Assembly (NCBI GenBank): GCA_963814165.1
Contig: CAWFBW010000019.1
Location: 123,675 to 187,674 of the forward strand
Origin: DASRAA01 sp963814165
GTDB lineage: Bacteria > Acidobacteriota > Terriglobia > Terriglobales > Acidobacteriaceae
Reading direction: 5' to 3'
Length of the DNA stretch: 64,000 nt
The translations under genes and the position numbers were made by a program. Below are positions 17,991-26,674 of the stretch, in pieces. The notes under the pieces were generated by a model, which ran no database searches, was not told the origin of the DNA, and saw only the letters and a list, made by a program, of their open reading frames with translations. The number at the start of each line of letters is the position of its first letter. Position 1 is the first letter of the stretch.

Positions 17991-18833
17991 GTGGGTCGCA
18001 TCATTGCCGTTGCCAATCAAAAAGGTGGAGTAGGTAAAACCACCACCGCCATCAACCTGGCGGCATCGCTGGCTTCGCTCGGCGCGCCTACGCTGTTGGT
18101 GGATTGCGATCCCCAGTCCAACGCCTCCAGCGGCGTCGGATTTCGGCCGCGACCCCCACCGCATGAACACCTACCAGGTGCTGATGGGCGAGATCACCGC
18201 CGCCGAGGCGCGTTGTCCCGCGGAAGTCGAGCAGTTGCACGTCATTCCTGCCCATAAGAACCTGATTGGCGCCAATATCGAGCTGGTTCCGCTGGACCAC
18301 CGCGAATTTCGCCTGCGCTACGCGCTCGATACCGTCCGGAACGACTACGAGTTTGTCGTAATCGACTGCCCGCCGGCGCTGGACCTTCTGACTTTGAACG
18401 CGCTGGTTGCGGCGGATTCGGTGCTGATTCCCATGCAGGCCGAGTATTTTGCTTTGGAAGGCGTCACCGAGTTGCTGGACACGATCGACCGAATCAAGGC
18501 CGAGCTGAATCCCGGGCTGGCGGTTGAGGGCGTGGTAATTACCATGTTTGACGACCGAACCAACCTGGCGCAGTCGGTAGCGGCTGATTTGCGAGGGTTT
18601 TTCGGCGAGTTGATGTGCGAAACCACGATTCCGCGGAACATTCGGCTGGCGGAAGCCCCCAGCCACGGCAAGCCGGCGCTGCTGTACGATCCGAAATCCC
18701 GCGGCTGCGAGGCTTATCTTCAACTGGCGCAAGAGATTATGGACCGCGCCAGGCGTGACCAGTCGGCTGTAGAAGCGGTCAATACGCCTGGGGCCTGCCA
18801 CTTAATCGGACGGAAAGTAGAGAAGATTCATGA
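17991..18833 (+). pseudogene. parA: Chromosome-partitioning ATPase ParA, frameshifted as read
   Basis: ParA is the Walker ATPase that, with ParB on parS, drives origin segregation. A GTG start at 17991 gives the canonical RIIAVANQKGGVGKTT deviant Walker A, then LLVDCDPQSNASSGVGF. At about 18142 the frame moves by one base; removing one T from TTT gives GFGRDPHRMNTYQVL. The other frame then carries FVVIDCPPALDLLTLNAL and PRNIRLAEAPSHGKPALLYD. As read, that frame runs past the parB start to 18963. One more shift near 18775 would end parA at TGA 18831-18833, overlapping parB as ATGA, which I prefer. Such a conserved gene is unlikely to be truly broken twice. Confidence 0.85.
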
Positions 18834-19720
18834 TGGAAAAGCGAAAAGTGCTGGGTCGGGGGTTGGATACGCTGCTGCCTTCCCGTCAGGCACCGACTGC
18901 GCCCCTTGGCACGCCGGCGCACCACGGAGAGGCAATCCAGCAACTCGCAGTGGAACTGATTGACCACAACCCGTACCAGACCCGGACCCAAGTGGATGAG
19001 CCGGCGCTGGAGGAGCTGGCGGCTTCGATCAGGGCGACAGGAGTATTGCAGCCGATTATGGTTCGGGCGGTGCCGGGAGGGCGGTACCAGCTGATTGCCG
19101 GGGAGCGGCGCTGGCTGGCATCCCAGAAGGCGGGGAAAGCCACGATCCCGGCGATGGTGCGCCAGGTTTCCAACGAGCAGGCGATGGAGATGACCATCAT
19201 CGAAAACCTGCAGCGCGAGGACCTGAACCCGATCGAGCAGGCCAATGCATTTGACCGGTTGAGCCGCGAGTTTGGCTTGACGCAGGAACAGATCTCGGTG
19301 CGGACCGGCAAAGAGCGCTCGTCGGTGGCGAATTTTCTTCGGCTGTTGCGGCTGCCGGATCAAGTGCAGGCCTACGTGGCGGGCGGCCATCTGAGTTTCG
19401 GGCACGCCAAGGCGCTGCTGGGGCTGGATTCGGCGGAGGCAATGGCGAAAATTGGGCAGCGGGTGGTCGAGAAATCGCTTACCGTCCGGCAGACTGAGGA
19501 CGCCGTAGCCGACTGGCTGAACCCCGCGGACGCAGTGGCGTTCAAGGAAGTCAAGCAGTTGGTGGTAGATCCGAACGTGAAAGAGGCGCAGAACCAACTG
19601 GAGCGGGGGCTGGGCGTGAGGGTCACCATCAAGGACCGGAACGGAAGAGGAAAGATCGTGCTGGAATACCGGTCGCTGGAAGATTTCGACCGTATTCTGG
19701 AAGCTCTAAATGCTAAGTAA
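18830..19720 (+). CDS. parB: Chromosome-partitioning protein ParB
   Basis: 296 residues, intact. It has the ParB N-terminal CTPase/nuclease-like domain (about 40-130) with LIAGERRWLASQKAG and the signature ENLQREDLNPIEQANAF. The central helix-turn-helix that reads parS includes GLTQEQISVRTGKERSSVANFLRLL (about 145-170). A C-terminal dimerisation segment ends the protein. ParB binds the three parS sites just upstream of parA, spreads by CTP-dependent sliding, and loads SMC. Translation is probably coupled to parA. The intact frame contrasts with the broken parA and rsmG reads next door. Confidence 0.96.
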   Translation: MMEKRKVLGRGLDTLLPSRQAPTAPLGTPAHHGEAIQQLAVELIDHNPYQTRTQVDEPALEELAASIRATGVLQPIMVRAVPGGRYQLIAGERRWLASQKAGKATIPAMVRQVSNEQAMEMTIIENLQREDLNPIEQANAFDRLSREFGLTQEQISVRTGKERSSVANFLRLLRLPDQVQAYVAGGHLSFGHAKALLGLDSAEAMAKIGQRVVEKSLTVRQTEDAVADWLNPADAVAFKEVKQLVVDPNVKEAQNQLERGLGVRVTIKDRNGRGKIVLEYRSLEDFDRILEALNAK

Positions 19721-19766
19721 ATAATTTATTATCAATAGTTTAGATGGGTTTGGCAGGGAGCGTAGC

Positions 19767-20600
19767 TTGCGCAGCGTAACAGTGGGCGATTTTGAAGTCA
19801 CGGTTCTTTCCGACGGGACGTATGAGTTGGACGGGGGAGCTTTCTTCGGCGTTGTCCCCAAGGTTCTATGGGAGAAGCGGGTGCAGGCTGATTCCCGCAA
19901 CATGCTGAAGGTTGGAACAAACTGCCTGCTGATCCGGGATGGGAAGCAGACGGTTTTGGTGGAGACGGGCATCGGGTCGAAGTTGAGCGAAAAGCAGCAG
20001 TCGATCCATAAGAACCAGGTCAGGTTGATGAAGGATTTCGAGGAAGCGGGGGTTTCGCCGGAAGAGGTGGACATTGTCATCAACACGCACCTGCATTTCG
20101 ATCACTGCGGATGGAACACCTATTACCAGGATGGAAAAGCGGTAGCGACGTTTCCGCGGGCGAAGTATTATGTGCAGCGCGGCGAGGTGGAGCACGCGCA
20201 CGAGCAGCACGAACGCGACCGGGTGAGCTACATGACGGACAATTACGATCCGCTGATTGGGAGTGGGCAGATGGTGTTGCTCGACGGAAATGCCGATATT
20301 GCGCCGGGGATCTCGGTGCAGCTGTTTCCGGGTCACACCCGCGACTTGCAGGCGGTGATCGTGCGGAGCGGGGGAGCGACCTTGTGCTACCCGAGTGATT
20401 TGATTCCGACGTCGAATCATCTGGATCCGACGTGGGTGATGGGGTATGACTTGTATCCGCTGAGCAGCATCGCGAGCCGGCACAGGTTTTACGAGCAGGC
20501 GATTCCGGAGAAGTGGATGGTGGCGTTTACGCATGACCATGAGATGCCGCTGGCGTACATTGAGACTGGGAGACAAGGGACGGCCGGTGGCGAAGAGTAA
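19767..20600 (+). CDS. Metallo-beta-lactamase-fold hydrolase
   Basis: 277 residues of the MBL superfamily with the metal motif NTHLHFDHCGW (HxHxDH, about 92-101). Downstream metal ligands fit FPGHTRD (His), the Asp in YPSDLIPT and FTHDHE near the C terminus. Sequence around ETGIGSKLSEK is usual for the lactonase/glyoxalase-II-like branch. No signal peptide, so it is cytoplasmic. The TTG start at 19767 is chosen because GGGAGCG lies a few bases upstream and the protein begins directly with the first beta strand. Substrate unknown: lactone, thioester or phosphate-ester hydrolysis are all possible. Confidence 0.85.
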   Translation: MRSVTVGDFEVTVLSDGTYELDGGAFFGVVPKVLWEKRVQADSRNMLKVGTNCLLIRDGKQTVLVETGIGSKLSEKQQSIHKNQVRLMKDFEEAGVSPEEVDIVINTHLHFDHCGWNTYYQDGKAVATFPRAKYYVQRGEVEHAHEQHERDRVSYMTDNYDPLIGSGQMVLLDGNADIAPGISVQLFPGHTRDLQAVIVRSGGATLCYPSDLIPTSNHLDPTWVMGYDLYPLSSIASRHRFYEQAIPEKWMVAFTHDHEMPLAYIETGRQGTAGGEE

Positions 20601-20925
20601 TTGGTGATTGGTAATTAGCGGCAAACCCAACGGGACGATGGAGTTGCGAGCACGCGGCGAGATTCTAAAGCAGCCGCGGATTTTCACGGATGAACGCGGG
20701 TGGCTGCAGGGAACATAACGACAGCCCCGCGGTGCCCCGCAATTCCGACTGAAGGGCAATGCAGGCCACATCTGCGTGGGGTTCGGGAAAACCTCCGCCC
20801 AAGCGGCCAAAAGACGGCCGCTTGAACGGGGCACCCAGCGTGGGTGGCACTTTGGTGCCATTTACGAAGAAGGGTGAGACATCCTACATTGTGGTAGTAC
20901 CACAATGTGGCAGTCGAGGTGGGGC
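20601..20925. other. Intergenic region with REP-like element and operator palindrome
   Basis: No gene in 325 bases. A CACGGA-type segment (about 20675-20720) is followed by a REP-like hairpin (about 20800-20838; AAGCGGCCAAAAGACGGCCGCTT then GAACGGGGCACC) and the 23-bp palindrome at 20886-20908. Confidence 0.6.
20886..20908. promoter_or_regulatory. Palindromic operator candidate upstream of the HTH gene
   Basis: ACATTGTGGTA-G-TACCACAATGT, perfect 11-base arms around one central base, 17 bases before the ATG of the HTH gene. Size, symmetry and place suggest an autoregulatory operator. The assignment is inference. Confidence 0.6.
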
Positions 20926-21231
20926 ATGGGAAAGAAGAACAAGAAGAAAGACAAGAAGAAGGTTGCGAAGAAACAAATGGCAGCGAAGCCTCCGAAGGCA
21001 GGGCTCGATTTGCGCCAGGCTGAACTGCCGGGACGTCCCAAGCCCATGAAGCCCGCCGATATCCGCGCCGTGCGCGAGAGCCTCAATGCCAGCCAGGCGC
21101 TGTTCGCGCGGCTGCTCAATGTCAGCTCGAATGCCGTGGAGAGCTGGGAACAGGGGATCCGCGAGCCCAGACAGGCAACGCTCAAGTTGCTGCATATCGC
21201 GAAGAAGAACCCGGGCGTGTTGTTGGATTAG
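20926..21231 (+). CDS. Small XRE/HigA-type helix-turn-helix regulator
   Basis: 101 residues. The N-terminal third is very Lys-rich (MGKKNKKKDKKKVAKK). The rest is a Cro/C1-type helix-turn-helix: PADIRAVRESLNASQALFAR, then LLNVSSNAVESWEQGIREP, and RQATLKLLHIAKKNPGVLLD, close to HigA/MqsA antitoxin C-terminal domains. No toxin gene is adjacent; the next 800 bases hold only repeats. It may be an orphan antitoxin-like regulator that controls its own palindrome. The start at 20926 is chosen because the upstream ATG at 20905 lies inside the palindrome. Confidence 0.75.
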   Translation: MGKKNKKKDKKKVAKKQMAAKPPKAGLDLRQAELPGRPKPMKPADIRAVRESLNASQALFARLLNVSSNAVESWEQGIREPRQATLKLLHIAKKNPGVLLD

Positions 21232-22029
21232 CGCAAGAGCGAGGTTTACCACGGAAAACACGGAACCCACGGAAATGATCGGGCGTAAAAGCGGCCGCTG
21301 ATTTGCACGGATCTTCACGGATTAGGCTAGGGACAAAGGCAACCGCGGATTTCGCTTAAGCAAAAAGGCAACTGCAAACCTCCGGCAATCGCGCAGACGC
21401 CCCCACCAACAAAGTGTCCAGTGCCACGACACGCCCTTCGCGAAAGGCTTACCTCAGCCGCTAAAGCGGCGGAGTGCGGCAGTCCTCATATGCACGCCTG
21501 AAAGGCTTGCTCCACCCGCGTGGAACATCTGTCGTCCCTCCGGGACTCCGGCATCATTCCCGCCCTCTACCCAGAACTGAAGTCCTGGGCTAAGCTCTAT
21601 CGCCCCTCCGGGGCGAGGCGGGTCGAAAATAAACGCCTTGTACGGCACGACTGAAGAGGCCGCTGAAAAAGCCCGAAATGCTCACGCCTCGCGGACTAAA
21701 GTCCGCTCGGCAGGTCGAAAATAAACGGCTTAGACGCTGACCTAAAGGTCAGCTCTACCCAAAACCGCTTTTTTCAGCAGCCTCTGAAGTCGTGCCCTGA
21801 CACGAACCAGTTGCAAAAGCGTTTTTCAGCCTGTGAAGCCCGGCCCTTCCACCAAATTAGGCACTAAAGCAGTTCCCGAGTCTATGTATCCCGCTTCTTG
21901 GCACGATGGAGCTATGCGCTCTTGCAGGGGCCAGAACCCCAGGGCTGAAGCCCGCCGTTTTGGGAGGGACTTATTCACTGGGCTAAAGCCCAGTGCTTCC
22001 ACCCTGAACATAGCAACTGAGAACCTGCT
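21232..22029. other. Repeat-rich intergenic region, no gene
   Basis: Nearly 800 bases with no credible gene. It starts with CACGGA-type repeats (21243-21350). It then has CTCCGGGACTCCGG-type short palindromes, the 120-bp repeat (21660-21790), and CTGGGCTAAAGCCCAG (about 21980). The short palindromes suggest accumulated non-autonomous elements. Confidence 0.6.
21660..21790 (+). repeat. 120-bp double-palindrome repeat, copy A
   Basis: Contains GCGGACTAAAGTCCGC and GCTGACCTAAAGGTCAGC about 40 bases apart and is framed by inverted GGCCGCTGAAAAA / TTTTTTCAGCAGCC ends. It is closely matched at 33490-33617 and, inverted, at about 12148-12260. Confidence 0.8.
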
Positions 22030-24383
22030 CTAGAAGGCGTAGCGCAGGGCGAGGGTCGTGTTGTTGGCGTGGAAGTAGCGGGAGTCGGTAGGGCCGACGA
22101 AGGAGCCTTCGCCGTATTGGTAATAGTTCCAAGCAGCCTTGAAGGTCACGTTCTTGTGCAGGAGTATATCCACCGCAGCCAAGGGCGACTGGTAGATGGA
22201 AGATAGCGGACCGAGCGGAAGAAGCGGATTGAACGACGTGGTGTTGCCCTGGTTATCGACGATGTTGTAGCCCAGGCGAATGGTAAGCCGCTCCATGGGC
22301 GTCAGGGTAAAAGCAAAATAGCCATACTGCGTGTGGGTCTGGTAAAAGGCATTGGTTTGCATCAGGCTAGTGTCGCCGATGCAAGGTATCGATCCCGCGA
22401 CGGTGGCGCCCTCGAAGCAAAGAATGATGTTCTGCTGGATGGCGTCGAAGTTGTAAGCCAGGTCCAACCCCCAGTTCTTGCCCGGCATGATGGAGGCGTT
22501 CACCATGGTGACGTAGTTGTGCTGGTTGTAGTTGATGTCGGCGGCGTTATTTTTGCCTTGCTGGAAGGCGAAGTTTCCGCCCAGCATCAGCCAGGGTTGC
22601 GGCGCGTAAGAGATATTGCCCTTGATGTTGAAGAAGCTGGTGGGGTCGATGCGATAGATCCAGTTATCGGCGCCGCCAAATTGGGCGTCGACGTTTGCGT
22701 GCAGGCCCTTGCTATTGCGATACCAGGCGCCGAGGACACCCGAGTAGCGATTGATCGTAGTCGTGGGGTTGCCCCACGGCGTGATCTCGCCAGTGAACGT
22801 GCAACTGCCGTCGGGATTCAGGGGCAATCCAGAGCAGTTACCGCGATTGGGCGTGTTCGGGTAATAAATGTCGAGTAGTGCAGCTTGATAGGTATTGCCC
22901 GGCTGAATTGTGTTCTGGCTCCAAACAAATCCACCGCGCACGCCAACATTCCGCGAGATGTCGTACTGCAGCTCTAAATCGTTCTGGTAGGTTTTCTGCC
23001 CAATCATGTTGGTGGTGACTTCATTGGTGATGTCAGCCGCTGAGCTAGAGCCGTGAGTCAGGATGGTGGGAGGAAATGTCGCTATCGGATTCAAGAGCGA
23101 GCCTGCGCCGAGGCTGGCGGCGTTGAAATAGGCAGCCTCCTGATCTAACAAAGTTCCGGCCACGCTGAAGTTACGGAAGCGAAACGTCTCGACTATTCGT
23201 AGTCGATCGTTCAGGTGAATCGTGGCGGAAATGTCGGCGGATGAGGAGTTCCAGCGGGAGTTCGACTTACTGCCACCGGTGTCAAAGCCGAGGTTGTTGC
23301 TCCGGGTGCTGAGGCCGGTAAAAACTTCTCGCAGGGGCGTGCTGGAGCTGGCGTGGCTGTACTGGTATTGGCCGTTAAAGTCTAACCACTTTAGCGAAGA
23401 GGAGACCAGATTCACCTGCTCGGTGGGGATGGAGGTATTGTCATGCCGAAAGAGGCTGTAATTGGTGTATCCATTGCATACAGGGATTGGCGATGCCATT
23501 CTTCAAGGGCGCGCTGCACGGGCTTCCACTGTTGAACCACGGCAGGCCGAAGGTCACGGAGCTGCCATTGGAAAGCGGCCAGGAATTGAAAGTGTTCAGA
23601 GACTCGGTCTGTCCACCGTCGTAGTACTGCAAGAAGCTGGGTGTAGCTCAGGGTCGTCTTCTTGTTGATGCGGAAGTCGGCGCCGAAGCGATAGCCATTT
23701 AAGGTAGTGTCCCAGTTGTTGTTGTTGAGCGCGTCCGTTCCCTGGTGCACGCTGGTGAACGATGGCCCGGTGATGCGATTGCGGTTGTAGCCGACGCGGA
23801 ACGAAAGCCGATGCATCGGCAGAATTACGAGATCGAAGTTGTAGAGGTTCTGCCGGTTGTAGTAACTGTGCGGCGAGGTGAGGATCGGGATGTACGGCGT
23901 CGCTCCGGCGGACGGGTTCAAAGGATTCGCCAGCAGGTCGTAGTCGAAATAGTTCTGCATGTGCTGGTAGCTGCCGCTGAAGTTGTACCAGCCGTACTTG
24001 GAGACTCGCAGCCGAAGCGCCTGTTCGGGATCGCCACCCCATCCGAAGCTGTTCAAACTCAAGCTGTCAAAGATGTCCTGGTGGGTGAGTGACTGCATGG
24101 TGAGGGACTGCTCAAGGATGCGCGCTCCGGATTGCTGATCGACGAGGGTGTCGTACATCGCCTGGCTGCCGGAAACGTCGTTGATGCGACCACCGATCTC
24201 GATGGACTGAGTCACGTGATATCCGCCGATGTCTTTGCCTTCGTCAGCAGCGGCGGATGGTGGCGGGGTGGGAGGAGGGGTGGGAGCGGGCGGGTTCTGG
24301 GCACGACCTGGGACGGCAATCAAGAGGGTGGTAGCGATGACCCCGAGCCGTAAGTAATTTGCGCCGATGGTTCGGATACCCAT
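22030..24383 (-). pseudogene. MtrB/PioB-family outer-membrane porin, two frameshifts as read
   Basis: This family forms a large outer-membrane beta-barrel that sheathes a decaheme cytochrome so electrons can cross the membrane. Read in three frames it gives about 780 residues. First: signal peptide, Pro-rich linker, VSKYGWYNFSGSYQHMQNYF and RLSFRVGYNRNRITGP (24383 to about 23635). Second: QYYDGGQTESLNTFNSWPLS to about 23490. Third: NGYTNYSLFRHDNTS through alternating barrel strands to a C-terminal ALRYAF (to 22030). The strand-rich pattern and terminal aromatic fit an outer-membrane protein. Each break is fixed by removing one base. It lies 13 bases after the decaheme gene, so one operon. Confidence 0.82.
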
Positions 24384-24396
24384 GCCAAGCCTCGCG

Positions 24397-25350
24397 CTAC
24401 CGGAAGAACACCGGGCTGAAATTGGATCCGTGGATTTGTGTATGGCACATGGTGCAAGCCTGGTACTTGGCGTTCTGGTTGTGGGCCGGCCCCTGCGGGG
24501 CGCCCGCCGCTCCGTTCATGTTCGGTGTATGGCAACGAAGACAGAGGAAGTTAATGTTGTTGACCTGCAAGAGCCGGGGATTGTTGGAACCATGCGGAGT
24601 ATGACAGGACATGCAACCCTCGTCGGTCTTCACAGGGGCGTGCTCGAAGACGAAGGGGCCCATGGTGTCGGTGTGGCACTTGGTGCAGACGGCGAATTGG
24701 CCGGCCGCGGCGCGAACCTGGTGTGCGGTTTGCGTGCCGTGGGGATTGTGACAGTCACTGCACTGCACGAGTCCCACATCGACGCGGTGACGGAAGGGGC
24801 GCGCGAACTCGGCTTTCTGCGCAGCATGGCATCCGAAGCAGAGCTCCGTCTGCGATTTGACGAGCATGAAATTCACGTCAGCCGATTTGTGCGGACTATG
24901 GCACGTGGTGCAACTGATGCCATTGGCCAGATGCGCGGACTTGGAAAAATTCTGGGTTTCGAGGCTCGACTGATGACACTTGGTACAGATGGCGGCGGTT
25001 TGCGCCGGGGAGAGAGTCTCGAAGCGGACGATCTTCGTGATGTCTCCTCCGCCTTCGACGTGCGCCTGCGCGGGACCGTGACAGGACTGGCATCCGTGCT
25101 GGTCGCCCTTGAGTAGGGCTGCGTGAGGAGTGTTGGCAAAGTGCTTGTCCCAGACTTCTTCGTGACACGTCTTGCAGATGTCGGTTTCGGCGTACTGGCC
25201 GCCGGTGGCGCCGGGCAGGGCGGCTGCCTTCTGCGGAGTGGCGCTGCTCGGTCGATCCTGTGAATTCACCGCTAACCCGCCCGTGAGTAAACACACCGCG
25301 AGGACGGCGAACGCGCCCGACAAGATCGTGCTGCGATTGAGGTAACCCAT
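24397..25350 (-). CDS. DmsE-type decaheme c-type cytochrome
   Basis: About 317 residues with a signal peptide (MGYLNRSTILSGAFAVLAVC...) and ten CXXCH heme-binding motifs, counted as CKTCH, CQSCH, CTKCH, CTTCH, CFGCH, CSDCH, CTKCH, CMSCH, CLRCH and CTMCH. That count and length match the periplasmic decaheme partner of MtrB/PioB porins (DmsE/MtrA type), which moves electrons from periplasmic carriers to an outer-membrane conduit. The start at 25350 is chosen over an upstream in-frame ATG (25428) because AGGAG lies five bases before it and the signal peptide starts there. No outer-surface cytochrome or terminal reductase gene is nearby. Confidence 0.92.
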   Translation of the reverse strand: MGYLNRSTILSGAFAVLAVCLLTGGLAVNSQDRPSSATPQKAAALPGATGGQYAETDICKTCHEEVWDKHFANTPHAALLKGDQHGCQSCHGPAQAHVEGGGDITKIVRFETLSPAQTAAICTKCHQSSLETQNFSKSAHLANGISCTTCHSPHKSADVNFMLVKSQTELCFGCHAAQKAEFARPFRHRVDVGLVQCSDCHNPHGTQTAHQVRAAAGQFAVCTKCHTDTMGPFVFEHAPVKTDEGCMSCHTPHGSNNPRLLQVNNINFLCLRCHTPNMNGAAGAPQGPAHNQNAKYQACTMCHTQIHGSNFSPVFFR

Positions 25351-25615
25351 CCCCACTCCTAAGCCGATCAGTTGAACATTCGCCCTTGGGGAAAGTCTGA
25401 GCAAACGTAAACGGTTTTGCAACATCAATCTGCGTTATTGGGCGTGATGTCTGGAGACACAACGTCGGAAATTGCCGGCGCCTTACTCGGTGCAGAGATT
25501 GTGCCACAGTTCCCCGGTGCCATGGGTTGGTTATTACAAAACGGACACAAAAATTATCCCTGCGAGGCGAGCCCGTGTTGGCAAGAGGCGGGAAACGCTG
25601 CCCATTGCGCCAGTT

Positions 25616-26101
25616 TTATTTTTGGGCGAGGTTAACGGCGATGTCTCCGGCGATGGGGACCATGAAGCGTTCGCCCTGGTAGGCCTTGATCATGCAGACG
25701 ATCCAGAGGATGAACGAGACGAAGCCGATGATGGCGAGAAGAGCAATGCCGATGCCGAAGGTGCCCCAAGGCGCGCCACCGGAGAATCCGTGGTTCATGC
25801 CAAAGAGCCAACCGACTCCGAAGACCATGCCGAGGACGATGCGGATGATGTGCAGGCCGCCGAAGGTGACGATGGATTGGGCGGCGTGAAAGCGCACGTA
25901 GGGACGGCGATCAATGAGGAAGAAGATGATGCCGGTGATCCATCCCAAAACGTAGCTGAGGGTGGCGGCGGCGTTTTCGGAGAGGCCGGACTGGGCCACA
26001 TAGGCCGGTTGCTGGGCGACGGCGGGCTGCTCTTGTCCGCACTTGTCGCAGAAACGAGCCTGGGGCGAAAGGGTGGCACCGCACTTGGAGCAATGGACCA
26101 T
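25616..26101 (-). CDS. Zinc-ribbon plus DUF4870-like membrane protein
   Basis: 161 residues. The N terminus is a zinc ribbon (CSKCGATL and CDKCGQEQ, Cys at about 4, 7, 18 and 21). After a Gln/Pro/Ala linker come three or four hydrophobic segments with ATLSYVLGWITGIIFFLIDRR and VRFHAAQSIVTFG, the DUF4870 (Tic20-like) signature. The family is membrane-embedded and of unknown function; the ribbon would face the cytoplasm. Monocistronic. Confidence 0.85.
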   Translation of the reverse strand: MVHCSKCGATLSPQARFCDKCGQEQPAVAQQPAYVAQSGLSENAAATLSYVLGWITGIIFFLIDRRPYVRFHAAQSIVTFGGLHIIRIVLGMVFGVGWLFGMNHGFSGGAPWGTFGIGIALLAIIGFVSFILWIVCMIKAYQGERFMVPIAGDIAVNLAQK

Positions 26102-26674
26102 GGAGGTTCTCCTTCTACCGTTGGGGAAATGCTACACCTGATGAGGGGAAGCTGGGAAAGGCAAAAGCAACATCCAGCACAGAGGCGCTGAGCCGCAGAG
26201 AGAGCCTATTCAAGAAACAAAGCCGACCGCGGATTTCTCGGATGACGCGGCTAGAACCGGGTAATACTGGGCGTGTGGTAGCATCGGGTCGCGCCTGCCC
26301 CTGAAGAGTTTGTGTGAGAACGGTGCCACCGCTACGCGGCTCGACGAGCTTTCCCGATTGACCGCGGGCTTACGAGGTTGTTACGAAACTGTGCGCTCCT
26401 AAAGGGGCTCGGTTCAATCTCCCACTTGCACCCGAGGCTGACGCCCCGGGCTACGATTGTTTCGCCCTGCGGGCTGGCATTTCGGCTCAAGTCCAAGGTC
26501 CAGGTTCCACCGCACGTTTCGCTCGGAGAGTAGAGTTTGGTAACAGCCTCTTACGCCCGCGGCTAACGCAAATTCCGCCGCTGCGCGGCTGGATTGGCCG
26601 CGATATTGACGACGATGTTCCACCAAGTTTTCAAAAAACGAATTCTCGCGCAGACCCTGAAGACCAAACCAACT
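26102..26674. other. Intergenic region with repeats
   Basis: About 570 bases with no gene. It has a CACGGA-type segment (26165-26240) and two GCGCGGCT/AGCCGCG-type short repeats (about 26330-26350 and 26575-26595) enclosing TTACGCCCGCGGCTAACGCAAATTCCGCCG. The latter recurs at 42550-42595. Confidence 0.55.
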
